DNA of 64,000 nt from Sva-07 sp963828415 (GTDB taxonomy: Bacteria > Actinomycetota > Acidimicrobiia > Acidimicrobiales > Ilumatobacteraceae): contig CAWHEI010000003.1 of NCBI GenBank assembly GCA_963828415.1, positions 248,001-312,000 on the forward strand, read 5' to 3'. Shown here piece after piece: positions 17,095-25,180 of this stretch; the stretch's first letter is position 1; each line of letters starts with the position of its first letter. The position numbers and the translations under genes were made by a program. Under the pieces are notes generated by a model. The model was not told the origin of the DNA. It saw only the letters and a program-made list of their open reading frames with translations, and made no database searches.

Positions 17095-17433
17095 ATGAAG
17101 CTGATCACCGCCGTCATCAAGCCGTTCAAGCTCGACGAGGTCAAAGAGGCACTCAAAGCCTCCGGCGCGTCGGGCATCACCGTCGACGAAGTGCGCGGAT
17201 TCGGACGTCAGGGCGGCCACACCGAGACCTACCGTGGCGCCGAGTACAAGATCGACTTCGTTCCGAAGATCCGTCTCTCGATCGTCGTCGAGGACGCACG
17301 CGTCGACGATGTCGTGTCCACGATCGTGGGGGCGGCCGCGACCGGCAAGATCGGCGACGGCAAGATCTGGGTGACCGACGTCGAGCGCGTGGTGCGCATC
17401 CGCACCGGCGACGAGGGCAACGACGCCATCTGA
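17095..17433 (+). CDS. glnK: PII nitrogen regulatory protein (second copy)
   Basis: A 112-residue PII protein with Tyr51 in TETYRGAEYKIDF and the nucleotide-binding C-terminus GKIGDGKIWVTDVERVVRIRTGDEG. The ATG follows AGGAG by 8 bases. It forms an amt-glnK pair with the preceding transporter. About four fifths of its residues match the glnK at 15112, so the two can probably form mixed trimers. No adenylyltransferase gene (glnD/glnE) is present in the window. Confidence 0.96.
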   Translation: MKLITAVIKPFKLDEVKEALKASGASGITVDEVRGFGRQGGHTETYRGAEYKIDFVPKIRLSIVVEDARVDDVVSTIVGAAATGKIGDGKIWVTDVERVVRIRTGDEGNDAI

Positions 17434-17489
17434 CCATCAATCGGCTGGCGAATCGCACGCTGGTTGAGAGCCGCACCAGAGCGGTCGCG

Positions 17490-17495
17490 TACAGT
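17490..17495 (+). promoter_or_regulatory. Probable -10 box (TACAGT) of a leaderless gene
   Basis: TACAGT ends 7 bases before ATG 17503; no Shine-Dalgarno sequence is present. Confidence 0.45.
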
Positions 17496-17502
17496 CAGCG
17501 AG

Positions 17503-18726
17503 ATGACGACGGTCGAGTCAGAGAACCCCACCACACCCGCGAACGCCGGTCGGTGGACGGCGCAGTGGAAAGAGCTGTACGCCGAGGTGATCACGACCGG
17601 GCTGTGCACCGGGTGCGCCGGATGCGTGGTCACCTGCCCTCACGACGTGATCGGCTACGAACACGAAGAGGGCAAGTACATCCCCTTCCATCTCGAAGAG
17701 GAACTCGGCCTCGACAACTGCGTCCACGGATTCGGTGCGGGTGGTGGCTGCACCACGTGCACGCGGGCCTGTCCCCGATTCCGGGCGTGGGAACCCTCGG
17801 CCGACATGCACCTGTTCGGACGAGTCCGCGAGCCCGACGAGATGGCCGGTATCTGGCGCCAGCTCTACCTCACCCGCGCCAGCGACGACATGGTCCACAA
17901 GATGGGCCAGGACGGCGGCCTCGTCTCGGCGATGTTGATCTGGTTGCGCGAGAACGACTACATCGACGCCGCGCTCGTGTCGGGCGTCGAGGACGACGAC
18001 GCGTGGAAGGCGAAGCCCGCGGTCGTGGCCACCAAGGAGGAGATCCTCGCGACCGCCGGCAGCCGCTACACGTACTGCGCCAACCCGCTCGCGCTGCCCG
18101 AGGCCAAGGAGAAGGGGTACGAGCGCCTGGCGCTGGTCGGGATGGGATGCCAGACGTCGTCGCCGCCCACGATGTGGGACCGCAAGGCCGGCAAGGTGGC
18201 CAAGCCGTTCCTGTTCAACATCGGCCTTCTGTGCTCGAAGACGTTCGATGACGCGATCTTCCCGGAACTCTTCGAGGCCAAGTACGGCCTGAAGAAGCAG
18301 GACATGGTGAAGATGAACATCAAGGGAGCGTTCCAGATCTGGATGAAGGACGGCTCGTACCACGAGATCGACCTGAAGGAGTGCCACGGCTGGACCCGCA
18401 AGGGCTGCACGAGCTGTCCGGACTTCGCTGCGGAACACGCGGACGTGTCGACCGGCGGCATCGGCGAGGACAACGACTGGACGCTCACGATCGTGCGCAC
18501 CGAACTCGGCGAGGAAGTGATCGAGCGGATGATCGCGGACGGCTCGATCATCGCCAAGCCCGCTCAGACCGACGAGACCGCCATGCGTCTGCTGCGCCTC
18601 CTGTCGATCGTCAGCCGTCGCCGCTGGCCCAACGACGCCGATCCGGCACCCGCGATCGGCGTTCCCCCACCCAAGAAGAAGGCCGCGGCCCCACCAGCCG
18701 ACGCCGCCCCCAAGTCCGACAGCTGA
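17503..18726 (+). CDS. Coenzyme F420 hydrogenase/dehydrogenase beta subunit (FrhB) family protein
   Basis: 407 aa. Two iron-sulfur cysteine groups occur near the N-terminus: CTGCAGCVVTCPH (about 35-47) and CTTCTRACPRF (about 85-95). The FrhB flavin/F420-binding domain follows, with VGMGCQTSSPPTMWDR and the C-terminal GCTSCPDFAAEHADVSTGGIG. FrhB-type proteins pass electrons between Fe-S centres, FAD and F420 or similar carriers. The specific partner is unknown; the frame ends in a Pro/Ala/Lys-rich tail. It follows the amt-glnK modules, but nothing proves a nitrogen role. The start is supported by a TACAGT hexamer 7 bases upstream. Confidence 0.85.
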   Translation: MTTVESENPTTPANAGRWTAQWKELYAEVITTGLCTGCAGCVVTCPHDVIGYEHEEGKYIPFHLEEELGLDNCVHGFGAGGGCTTCTRACPRFRAWEPSADMHLFGRVREPDEMAGIWRQLYLTRASDDMVHKMGQDGGLVSAMLIWLRENDYIDAALVSGVEDDDAWKAKPAVVATKEEILATAGSRYTYCANPLALPEAKEKGYERLALVGMGCQTSSPPTMWDRKAGKVAKPFLFNIGLLCSKTFDDAIFPELFEAKYGLKKQDMVKMNIKGAFQIWMKDGSYHEIDLKECHGWTRKGCTSCPDFAAEHADVSTGGIGEDNDWTLTIVRTELGEEVIERMIADGSIIAKPAQTDETAMRLLRLLSIVSRRRWPNDADPAPAIGVPPPKKKAAAPPADAAPKSDS

Positions 18727-18793
18727 CATCCACGATCTGCCAGGGGCCCAACGGACTGGGAACCACTGGCGTATCGCGAGCGGCGTCTCCCAC

Positions 18794-18894
18794 CGATGAG
18801 CGAACCGACCGGATACGGCGGTTTCGCTCATCGCAACCCCCGAGAGCCTCCCACCGATGAGCGAACCGACCGGATACGGCGGTTTCGCTCATCG
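18794..18894. repeat. 40-bp palindromic family B, array 1 (two copies, 61-bp period)
   Basis: Identical 40-bp hairpins at 18794-18833 and 18855-18894, with arms CGATGAGCGA and TCGCTCATCG and the asymmetric core ATACGG, separated by 21 bases. They sit between convergent genes. Short frames starting MSEPTGYGG come from the repeat itself. Confidence 0.9.
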
Positions 18895-18959
18895 CAACCC
18901 CATTTCCCAACACAGCACCTGACGCCCAATCCGCTGACGGATCAGGCGCGTCTCGTACG

Positions 18960-19271
18960 TCAGGGGGTCGACGTGCGGGTGACGCCTTCGGGGTCGCAGG
19001 CCGCGAGATCGTTTTCGAACTTGACGAGTTCCGCCTTCGCGGGATCGCTGATCTCGGGGTTGTCGCTGTTCGCCTTGTCGCCGAGGTCGTTGAGGTCGTA
19101 GTCGTCGATCACGCCGAGCATGCACTCTTCGATGTCCGGGAAGTCCTGCGCCACGGTGCGCACGATGTCCTCTGCGACTCGTTGCGCGCTCGGGTCGGAC
19201 GTGCACGCCGACACGCCGAGCACCGCAAGCAGTCCGATGGCGAGCGGGGTGGCGAAACGAGACGAGATCAC
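18960..19271 (-). CDS. Small putative lipoprotein
   Basis: 103 aa. The N-terminus is a classic lipoprotein signal: a short positive region, a hydrophobic stretch (PLAIGLLAVLG) and the lipobox VSAC, so the mature protein probably begins at Cys23 and is anchored to the outer face of the membrane. The mature part is acidic, with two further cysteines (EECMLG and AACDPE) that could form a disulfide. No known domain was recognised. It is flanked by family-B palindrome arrays on both sides and stands as a single gene. Confidence 0.7.
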   Translation of the reverse strand: MISSRFATPLAIGLLAVLGVSACTSDPSAQRVAEDIVRTVAQDFPDIEECMLGVIDDYDLNDLGDKANSDNPEISDPAKAELVKFENDLAACDPEGVTRTSTP

Positions 19272-19326
19272 AGCACTGCGAGGCTACTGGCGCCCCTCCC
19301 CCGCGCCACCCGACTCACACCGCCAT

Positions 19327-19549
19327 CGATGAGCGAGACCCCCATATACGGTCACTTCGCTCATCGCAGCCCCCGATTGCCCGCCATCGATGAGCGACAC
19401 CCCCATATACGGTCACTTCGCTCATCGCAGCCCCCGATTGCCCGCCATCGATGAGCGACACCCCCATATACGGTCACTTCGCTCATCGCAGCCCCCGATT
19501 GCCCGCCATCGATGAGCGACACCCCCATATACGGTCGCTTCGCTCATCG
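19327..19549. repeat. 40-bp palindromic family B, array 2 (four copies, 61-bp period)
   Basis: Copies at 19327-19366, 19388-19427, 19449-19488 and 19510-19549 share arms CGATGAGCGA and TCGCTCATCG and the ATACGG core, but have a different inner sequence from arrays 1 and 3. The three 21-base spacers are identical. The array lies 26 bases past the stop of the uracil-DNA glycosylase gene. Confidence 0.92.
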
Positions 19550-19575
19550 GAGGCCGGGACGAAGGGGCGGGAGGA

Positions 19576-20248
19576 TCAGAACTCGGGGTGCGAGAGCTCG
19601 ACCGCACGGGCGAAGACGGCATCGAGCATGGGCTCGGTGAGTCGTTTCGTGAAGGTGTTCTGCTGGCTCGGATGGAACGAGCAGATCAGCGTCGGCCCGC
19701 CAGCGATCGACACCTCGACCCCATGGCCGAACTTCGGGCGGGGCCGCACGCCGAAGTGGCTGCAGGCCGCCTGATAACCGAACTGGCCGAGGCACACCAC
19801 CACGCCCACATTCGTCAGCGCGGCGAATTCCCGTTCGAGAAACGGCGCGGCACGAATCGCGTTCCTCGGGCAGCGGCTTGTTGCCGGGCGGTGCGCACTT
19901 GACCGCCGCTGTCACCCACGCATCGGTGAGCGCCAAGCCGTCGTCGAGCGCGACGGACTGCGGCTGGTTGGCGAGTCCCGCCCGGTGCATCGCCCTGAAC
20001 AGCCAGTCGCCGCTGCGATCGCCGGTGAACACACGACCCGTCCGATTCGCTCCGTGCGCAGCCGGGGCGAGGCCGAGGACGACGATCCGTGCAGTCTTGT
20101 CGCCGAACCCCGGAATCGGCCGACCCCAGTACTCCTCATCGCGGTAGGCGGCCCGTTTCTCGTCGGCGACCTGCTCGCGCCAGGCGACGAGGCGAGGACA
20201 TGCACGGCACGCGACCACATCACGTTCGAGCCTGGCGAGCGGAGTCAC
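19576..20248 (-). pseudogene. Uracil-DNA glycosylase, family 5-like, frameshifted
   Basis: The N-terminal two thirds carry the iron-sulfur cysteine pair (ACRACP), motif PGFGDKTARIVVLGLAPAAH and ANRTGRVFTGDRSGDWL, typical of thermostable family-5 uracil-DNA glycosylases. After PLPEERDSC the frame shifts; the C-terminal part (VVVCLGQFGYQAAC and the catalytic-region SFHPSQQNTFTKRLT) continues in another frame. Removing one base at about 19846 restores RPFLEREFAALTN. The start GTG 20248 has TACTGT 8 bases upstream. The enzyme would remove uracil or hypoxanthine from DNA. The intact ung at 63258 could cover its loss, but a sequencing error is also plausible. Confidence 0.85.
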
Positions 20249-20256
20249 AGCCCTCG

Positions 20257-20262
20257 ACAGTA
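20257..20262 (-). promoter_or_regulatory. Probable -10 box (TACTGT on minus strand)
   Basis: TACTGT on the minus strand ends 8 bases before GTG 20248. It overlaps the promoter region of the divergent phosphomutase gene. Confidence 0.4.
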
Positions 20263-20277
20263 GGTTGGATGCACCCC

Positions 20278-20931
20278 ATGGCCACAGCGAAGAAGACTCC
20301 CCCACCGACGTTCACCACGGTCCTGCTCGTGCGGCACGGCCAGACGCCCACCACCGGCAAGGTGCTGCCGGGCCGAGCGAAGGGCCTGCACCTCGCCGAC
20401 GAGGGCCGTCGCCAAGCAGAGATCGCCGCCCAGCGAATCAGCGAACTGAAGCGCGTCGACGCGATCTACTCCTCACCGCTGGAGCGGGCCAAGGAAACAG
20501 CAGCACCCATCGCCGCTGCCCGCGAGTTGAAGACCGTGATCGACCGTGGCCTGTTCGAGTGCGACTTCGGCGACTGGACCGGCGCCGAACTCAAGAAGCT
20601 GATGAAGCTCCCCGAGTGGCAGACGGTGCAGCGTGCGCCGTCGACGTTCCGGTTCCCCAACGGAGAGAGCTTCACCGAGATGCAGACCCGGATGGTCAGC
20701 ACGCTCGACCGGCTGCGCGCCGCGCATCCCGGCGGGACGATCGTGTGCGTGTCGCATGCCGACACGATCAAGGCTGCCGTCGCCCACGCGATGGGCACGC
20801 ACATCGATCTGTTCCAACGCATCGTGATCAGCCCAGCGTCGGTGACGGCCATCGGATGGGGCCCCGGTGGACCTGTCGTGCTGGCCGTCAACTCGACCGG
20901 GCGTCCACTGACCGACCTGCAGCCGTCGTGA
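20278..20931 (+). CDS. Histidine phosphatase superfamily protein (MSMEG_4193-type putative phosphomutase)
   Basis: 217 aa. The phosphohistidine motif LLVRHGQTP is near residue 20, a second conserved stretch YSSPLERAKETA near 65, and the catalytic His in CVSHADTIKAAV near 160. These belong to the phosphoglycerate-mutase-like fold. It is followed by DUF3090 and SCO1664-type genes, the conserved actinobacterial trio in which this member is annotated as a putative phosphomutase of unknown substrate. Start ATG 20278 was chosen; an ATG three codons earlier (20269) is also possible. Confidence 0.9.
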   Translation: MATAKKTPPPTFTTVLLVRHGQTPTTGKVLPGRAKGLHLADEGRRQAEIAAQRISELKRVDAIYSSPLERAKETAAPIAAARELKTVIDRGLFECDFGDWTGAELKKLMKLPEWQTVQRAPSTFRFPNGESFTEMQTRMVSTLDRLRAAHPGGTIVCVSHADTIKAAVAHAMGTHIDLFQRIVISPASVTAIGWGPGGPVVLAVNSTGRPLTDLQPS

Positions 20932-20944
20932 CCGGAGTTCCGAG

Positions 20945-21451
20945 ATGAGCGTGTTCTACGAGTTCGACGAAGTGTCGGCCTTCACGGTCGGCACCGTGGG
21001 CCGTCCTGGCGAACGCACCTTCCTCCTCCAGGCCCGCTCCGATGGACAGCGAGTCACGGTGAAGTGCGAGAAGCAACAGACAGCGGCGATCGTCCAGTAC
21101 CTCCGGCGAGTTCTGGCCGATCTCCCACCCGCCGAGGACCGCCCGATGAGCGGCACGCTGGAGCTGCGCGAGCCGCTCGACGCCGCTTTCGTGCTCGGCC
21201 CGATCGGGCTCGGCTACGACCGATCGAACGACCGAGTGCTGATCCAACTCGAAGAAATCGGCGAGGTCGACGAGGAGGGTGAACCCATCGAGGACGACGA
21301 CCGCGGCCACGTTCGCCTGTACCTGAGTCGAGGACAGGCCGCCGCGTTCTGCGACCACGCCGATGGCGTCATCGAGGCCGGACGCCCTGCATGTCAGTGG
21401 TGTGCCTTCCCGATGGACCCCGACGGCCACGACTGCCCACGGATGAACTGA
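20945..21451 (+). CDS. DUF3090 family protein
   Basis: 168 aa. The N-terminal half is a beta-rich domain (FTVGTVGRPGERTFLLQAR, then VTVKCEKQQTAAIVQYL). The C-terminus has the family's small zinc-ribbon-like cluster CQWCAFPMDPDGHDCPRMN. This family is conserved in actinobacteria with the phosphomutase-like gene upstream and the SCO1664-type gene downstream. Its biochemical role is unknown; the link suggests the three act together. It starts 13 bases after the previous stop and ends 2 bases before the next start, so co-transcription is very likely. Confidence 0.92.
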   Translation: MSVFYEFDEVSAFTVGTVGRPGERTFLLQARSDGQRVTVKCEKQQTAAIVQYLRRVLADLPPAEDRPMSGTLELREPLDAAFVLGPIGLGYDRSNDRVLIQLEEIGEVDEEGEPIEDDDRGHVRLYLSRGQAAAFCDHADGVIEAGRPACQWCAFPMDPDGHDCPRMN

Positions 21452-21453
21452 CC

Positions 21454-22269
21454 GTGGCCGACCCGTCGCCCAAGGACTTCGACGACGACGACTTCGACGA
21501 CGACGATCTGGACGACGCCGAGGCCGAGCAGGGCGGCGTCGAGTTGCGCGTCGATGTGATCGACGACCCCGTTGCGCACCTGCTGCGCGGCGATATCGAG
21601 ATCGAGGGCCGCATGCCCTACAGCAGCAATGCCACGTTCCTCGTGCACGTGGTCGCCGACGGCCGGTCGCACCCGGCGATCTACAAGCCGATGCGCGGCG
21701 AACGTCCACTGTGGGACTTCGAGCCCGGACTGCACCGGCGCGAAGTGGCGACGTACCTGCTGAGCGAGCACCTCGGCCTCGGTGTGATCCCGCCGACGGT
21801 GCTGCGCGACGGACCGTTGGGCGAGGGATCGGTGCAATGGTTCGTGACCGCCGACCACAGCCAGCACTACTTCACCATCCACGAGACTCACCCCGATGTG
21901 CACGATCGGTTGCGGGCGATGGCGCTGCTCGACGTCCTCGCCAACAACACCGATCGCAAGAGCGGCCATGTGCTGCTGATCCCCGAGCGCAACGGCGAGC
22001 CCGCCACGGTGTGGGGAATCGACAATGGCCTGTGCTTCGCCGCCGATGACAAGCTCCGCACCGTGATCTGGGAGTTCGGCGGCGAAGACATCCCCGAGGC
22101 GTGGCTCGAGCGAGTTGGCACCTTGTGCGAATCGGTTCCACTCGATGTCGCCGCCCTCCTGGCCGACGACGAGGTCGAGGCGCTGCAGCGGCGCGCCGGA
22201 TGGTGCGTCATGCATCGCCGGTTCCCGACCGACCCAACCGGGCGCCGCTATCCCTGGCCGCTGGTCTGA
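21454..22269 (+). CDS. SCO1664 family protein
   Basis: 271 aa. After a strongly acidic N-terminal stretch (residues 7-28, DFDDDDFDDDDLDD), the protein has a fold resembling the phosphatidylinositol 3/4-kinase-like group: AIYKPMRGERPLWDF with the likely ATP-binding Lys, LGLGVIPPTVLRDGPLGEGSVQWF, and the catalytic-loop-like DVLANNTDRKSGHVLL with GIDNGLCF. Thus it may be a small-molecule or protein kinase. The GTG at 21454 is 2 bases after the DUF3090 stop. It is the third member of the conserved trio. Confidence 0.9.
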   Translation: MADPSPKDFDDDDFDDDDLDDAEAEQGGVELRVDVIDDPVAHLLRGDIEIEGRMPYSSNATFLVHVVADGRSHPAIYKPMRGERPLWDFEPGLHRREVATYLLSEHLGLGVIPPTVLRDGPLGEGSVQWFVTADHSQHYFTIHETHPDVHDRLRAMALLDVLANNTDRKSGHVLLIPERNGEPATVWGIDNGLCFAADDKLRTVIWEFGGEDIPEAWLERVGTLCESVPLDVAALLADDEVEALQRRAGWCVMHRRFPTDPTGRRYPWPLV

Positions 22270-22271
22270 CC

Positions 22272-23264
22272 GTGAGCGACACGCCGGATGACGCCCTCGA
22301 CGAACTGATCCACCGCGCCGACCTCGACGGGCTGGTTCGCATGATCGACGACCGTTGCAGCGCCCGCGACTGGGCGGGTCTGCTGCGCGTGCGCAATCGC
22401 TCCCGCCACGCCGTCACGACCGGCCGTCAGCTGTGGCCCGCCGCCACGCTCGCCGAGTACCGCCTTGCGCTGCTGGCGTCGCCCGAGCACGTCGCTGCGG
22501 TGCTCGACGAGTCCGACGGGCTGTCCGGTCGGTTCACGATCGGCCCGCTGACCGAGGTCGCCGCCCAGCACCACACGTGGGACGAGTTGCGCTCGGTCCT
22601 CGATCTCGGCCCGCGAGCAGCGTTCGTGGCCCATGAGCGGGTGCTGCGCGGCGACCCGATCGACGCGCCGGATCTGCCCGCCGTCCTCGACCTCCCACTC
22701 GTCGTGCAGGACTGGGAGCCCGAGTATCCGCTCGCGACCTACACGGAGGCCGGCGCCGAGTTCCCGATGCCCGACCTGGACGACAACTGGATCGAGGTGA
22801 CGCCGGTCCCCGGCGAGCGGCTCGACGACGAGGTCGACCTCGCCGTGCGCCAGCTCGTCGAGCCCTGGTTGACCGGATCGAACGGCCACGCCGATGTGGT
22901 GTGTGTGGAGGGAGGCGTCGCCGAGGCCCTCGGCGCACTCGGCCTTCGACGCGCTCGGATCGCCCGACTCGAGCCGCCGACCGCGCTCGCATGGATGGCG
23001 TGGGCCGGCGCCAGCGGCGGCGCCCACGGCCGTCGACGGGGTGCTGCTTCCGGACGCTTCGGCGCCTGGTGGACGCTCGCTGCGCTCGGTGACCTGCTCG
23101 ACGATTGGCCCGTGCCGCCCGACGAACTCGGCGTACTCGCCGCCGAGTTGCGCTGGTACCGCTGGGATGCGTACGAGCCGACCATGGGATGGCAGCTCCA
23201 GCTCGCCGTCGAAGATCCCGACGACGATGTCGCCTGGGCCATCCTCGCGAGAGACGCCACCTGA
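22272..23264 (+). CDS. Conserved hypothetical protein downstream of the SCO1664 cluster
   Basis: 330 aa; not recognised. No signal peptide, membrane helix or metal motif is evident. The first 150 residues are helical (DALDELIHRADLDGLVRMIDDRC), and the C-terminal half contains TALAWMAWAGASGGAHGRRRGAASGRFGAWW, a small-residue stretch that could be a binding loop. The GTG start is 2 bases after the previous stop, so it is the last gene of the four-gene operon that begins at 20278, and may act in the same unknown pathway. A bidirectional terminator follows. Confidence 0.78.
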   Translation: MSDTPDDALDELIHRADLDGLVRMIDDRCSARDWAGLLRVRNRSRHAVTTGRQLWPAATLAEYRLALLASPEHVAAVLDESDGLSGRFTIGPLTEVAAQHHTWDELRSVLDLGPRAAFVAHERVLRGDPIDAPDLPAVLDLPLVVQDWEPEYPLATYTEAGAEFPMPDLDDNWIEVTPVPGERLDDEVDLAVRQLVEPWLTGSNGHADVVCVEGGVAEALGALGLRRARIARLEPPTALAWMAWAGASGGAHGRRRGAASGRFGAWWTLAALGDLLDDWPVPPDELGVLAAELRWYRWDAYEPTMGWQLQLAVEDPDDDVAWAILARDAT

Positions 23265-23286
23265 CCCGCCCAGCCCTTCAACGAGA

Positions 23287-23315
23287 AATGCCCGCACCGA
23301 ACCGGTACGGGCATT
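23287..23315. terminator. Bidirectional intrinsic terminator-like hairpin
   Basis: AATGCCCG and CGGGCATT pair, with inner ACC/GGT pairing, 22 bases after the plus-strand stop and 33 bases beyond the stop of the convergent etfA gene. Confidence 0.7.
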
Positions 23316-23348
23316 CTCATGGATTCGTGGGTTCTGAGTCGGCCCGAC

Positions 23349-24317
23349 TCAGCCGCGGGCGGCGAGGGCTGCGAGGAGCTGCGGGAGCACCTTGTGCACG
23401 TCACCGACGATGCCGAGGTCGGCGACACCGAAGATCGGCGCCTCCTTGTCCTTGTTGATCGCGATGATGTTCTTCGAGCCCTTCATGCCCACCATGTGCT
23501 GCGTGGCGCCGGAGATGCCTGCAGCGATGTACACGGTCGGCTTGACGACCTTGCCGGTCTGGCCGACCTGGTAGCTGTAGGGAACCCAGCCGGCGTCGAC
23601 GATCGCACGCGACGCACCGGGCGCGCCCTTGAGCGCCTTGGCGAGCGACTCGATCATCTCGAACTTGTCGGACTCGCCGAGGCCACGGCCTCCGGCGACC
23701 ACCACAGCGGCCTCGTCGAGCTTCGGCCCTGAGGTCTCCTCGACGTGCACCGCCGTGACAGTCGCGCCACCGGTGGAGCCGAGATCGGGAACCGGGGCCG
23801 AGACGACCTCGCCCGCAGCGCCGGCGCCGGGCTCGGCGACGAAGCTCTTCGGACGGAACGCGGCCAGGTACGGACGCTCGCCGGTGAACGTGGAGTTGAC
23901 GAGCTTCGTGCCACCGAACACCGGCGTCTGCACGGTGACAGCGTCACCCTCGACGGTGATCGATGTCGAGTTCGTCAGCACGGTGCGGTCGAGCTTGACC
24001 GAGAGACGCGACATGACGTCGCGGCCCTCGTAGCTCTGCGGGAACATGATCAGGTCGGGGCTGTCGCCACCGTCGATCACGGCCTTCATCGCAGCCGCAA
24101 CCGCCACGCCGGGGAGGGCCCCGCCGAGGTCGCCCGTCGCGTAGACCTTGGCGGCGCCGTGATCGCCGAGCGCGGCAGCGGCGCCGGCGCCGTCACCGGC
24201 GATGAACGCCGAGACGTTCGCGCCGAGACTGCGTGCCTTGGTGAGCAGTTCGAGTGTGCCGGTGGTCGGGGCGCCGTCGGCGGCCTGTGCGAACACCCAG
24301 ATGTTGTCGATACCCAT
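23349..24317 (-). CDS. etfA: Electron transfer flavoprotein alpha subunit
   Basis: 322 aa. The C-terminal FAD domain is typical: VVAGGRGLGESDKFEM, the VDAGWVPYSYQVGQTGKVV segment, IAAGISGATQHMVGM and AINKDKEAPIFGVADLGIVGD. With EtfB it carries electrons from acyl-CoA dehydrogenases to the respiratory chain through ETF-quinone oxidoreductase. The ATG at 24317 has GAGGAG 7 bases upstream and lies 11 bases after the etfB stop, so the pair is an operon. It is a conventional ETF, in contrast to the divergent copy at 50274. Confidence 0.96.
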   Translation of the reverse strand: MGIDNIWVFAQAADGAPTTGTLELLTKARSLGANVSAFIAGDGAGAAAALGDHGAAKVYATGDLGGALPGVAVAAAMKAVIDGGDSPDLIMFPQSYEGRDVMSRLSVKLDRTVLTNSTSITVEGDAVTVQTPVFGGTKLVNSTFTGERPYLAAFRPKSFVAEPGAGAAGEVVSAPVPDLGSTGGATVTAVHVEETSGPKLDEAAVVVAGGRGLGESDKFEMIESLAKALKGAPGASRAIVDAGWVPYSYQVGQTGKVVKPTVYIAAGISGATQHMVGMKGSKNIIAINKDKEAPIFGVADLGIVGDVHKVLPQLLAALAARG

Positions 24318-24328
24318 CAGTGGACTCC

Positions 24329-25096
24329 TCAGATGACTTTCAGGTTGTCGAGGAACTCGACGATCTTGTTGAACGACTCGCCATCGTCTTCGATGACCTC
24401 GCCGGCTTCACGGGCGGGGGCGTCTTCGACGGAGGTGATCTGCTGCGCCCATGACACGGACTCGATGCCGAGGTCGCCAGCGGTGACGGTGTCGACCGGC
24501 TTCGACTTGGCGGCCATGATGCCCTTGAAGCTCGGGTAGCGGGGCTCGACCACGCCTGCGGTCACCGAGACCACGGCGGGCAACGGACACGTGACTTCGT
24601 CGTAGCCGGCCTCGGTCTGACGGGCGACCTTGAGGGTGCCGTCGGCGATCTCGATGCTCTTCGCGAAGGTGATCGACGGGAGTCCGAGCACTTCGGCGAT
24701 CTGCTCGGGCACGGTGCCGGTGTAGCCGTCGGACGACTCGGTGCCGGCGATGATCAGATCGACGTCGCCGAGCTTCTTCGAGGCCGCAGCGAGCACCTTG
24801 GCCGTGGTCAGCGCATCGGCGCCGGCGAGCGACGGGTCGCTCACGAGGACCGCTTTGGCCGCACCCATCGCGAGGGCGGTACGCAGACCCGAGGTCTCAT
24901 CGTTGGGGGCCATCGACACGAGGCTGACCTCGCCGCCGCCGGCTGCCGTGACGAGCTGGAGAGCCATTTCGACGCCGTAGCTGTCGGACTCGTCGAGGAT
25001 GAGCTTGCCATCACGCTTGAGCGTGTTGGTGGAGGGATCCAGTTCGCCGGGCAGCGCCGGGTCGGGGATCTGTTTCACACAGACGATGACGTTCAT
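24329..25096 (-). CDS. etfB: Electron transfer flavoprotein beta subunit
   Basis: 255 aa. N-terminal MNVIVCVKQIPDP, the AMP/nucleotide-binding region and the ETF-beta signature VTAGVVEPRYPSFKGIMAAKSK are present. The recognition-loop region DEVTCPLPAVVSV is the part that docks onto acyl-CoA dehydrogenases. It is the first gene of the etfBA operon; the acyl-CoA dehydrogenase at 12258 is a possible donor. Start ATG 25096 was preferred over a TTG four codons upstream because it matches the family N-terminus. Confidence 0.96.
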   Translation of the reverse strand: MNVIVCVKQIPDPALPGELDPSTNTLKRDGKLILDESDSYGVEMALQLVTAAGGGEVSLVSMAPNDETSGLRTALAMGAAKAVLVSDPSLAGADALTTAKVLAAASKKLGDVDLIIAGTESSDGYTGTVPEQIAEVLGLPSITFAKSIEIADGTLKVARQTEAGYDEVTCPLPAVVSVTAGVVEPRYPSFKGIMAAKSKPVDTVTAGDLGIESVSWAQQITSVEDAPAREAGEVIEDDGESFNKIVEFLDNLKVI

Positions 25097-25167
25097 AAGG
25101 GAGTCCAAGTTACCGGTGCGTCAACTTCGGCCCAAACTCGTGTGACCAAGACATCGTCGGGTGTTGC

Positions 25168-25173
25168 TACCGT
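25168..25173 (+). promoter_or_regulatory. Probable -10 box (TACCGT) of the lipid kinase gene
   Basis: TACCGT ends 7 bases before TTG 25181. Its place inside the longer open frame argues that the shorter, leaderless start is the real one. Confidence 0.5.
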
Positions 25174-25180
25174 CGGCCTC

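Noticed and set aside
18796..19101. Small proteins starting MSEPTGYGG or MSDTPIYGH
   Set aside because: These frames start inside each 40-bp palindrome and have no conserved continuation; they are products of the repeat.
18794..19549. CRISPR array
   Set aside because: The repeats are regular, but spacers within the four-copy array are identical and only 21 bases, repeats are long palindromes, and no cas genes are present.
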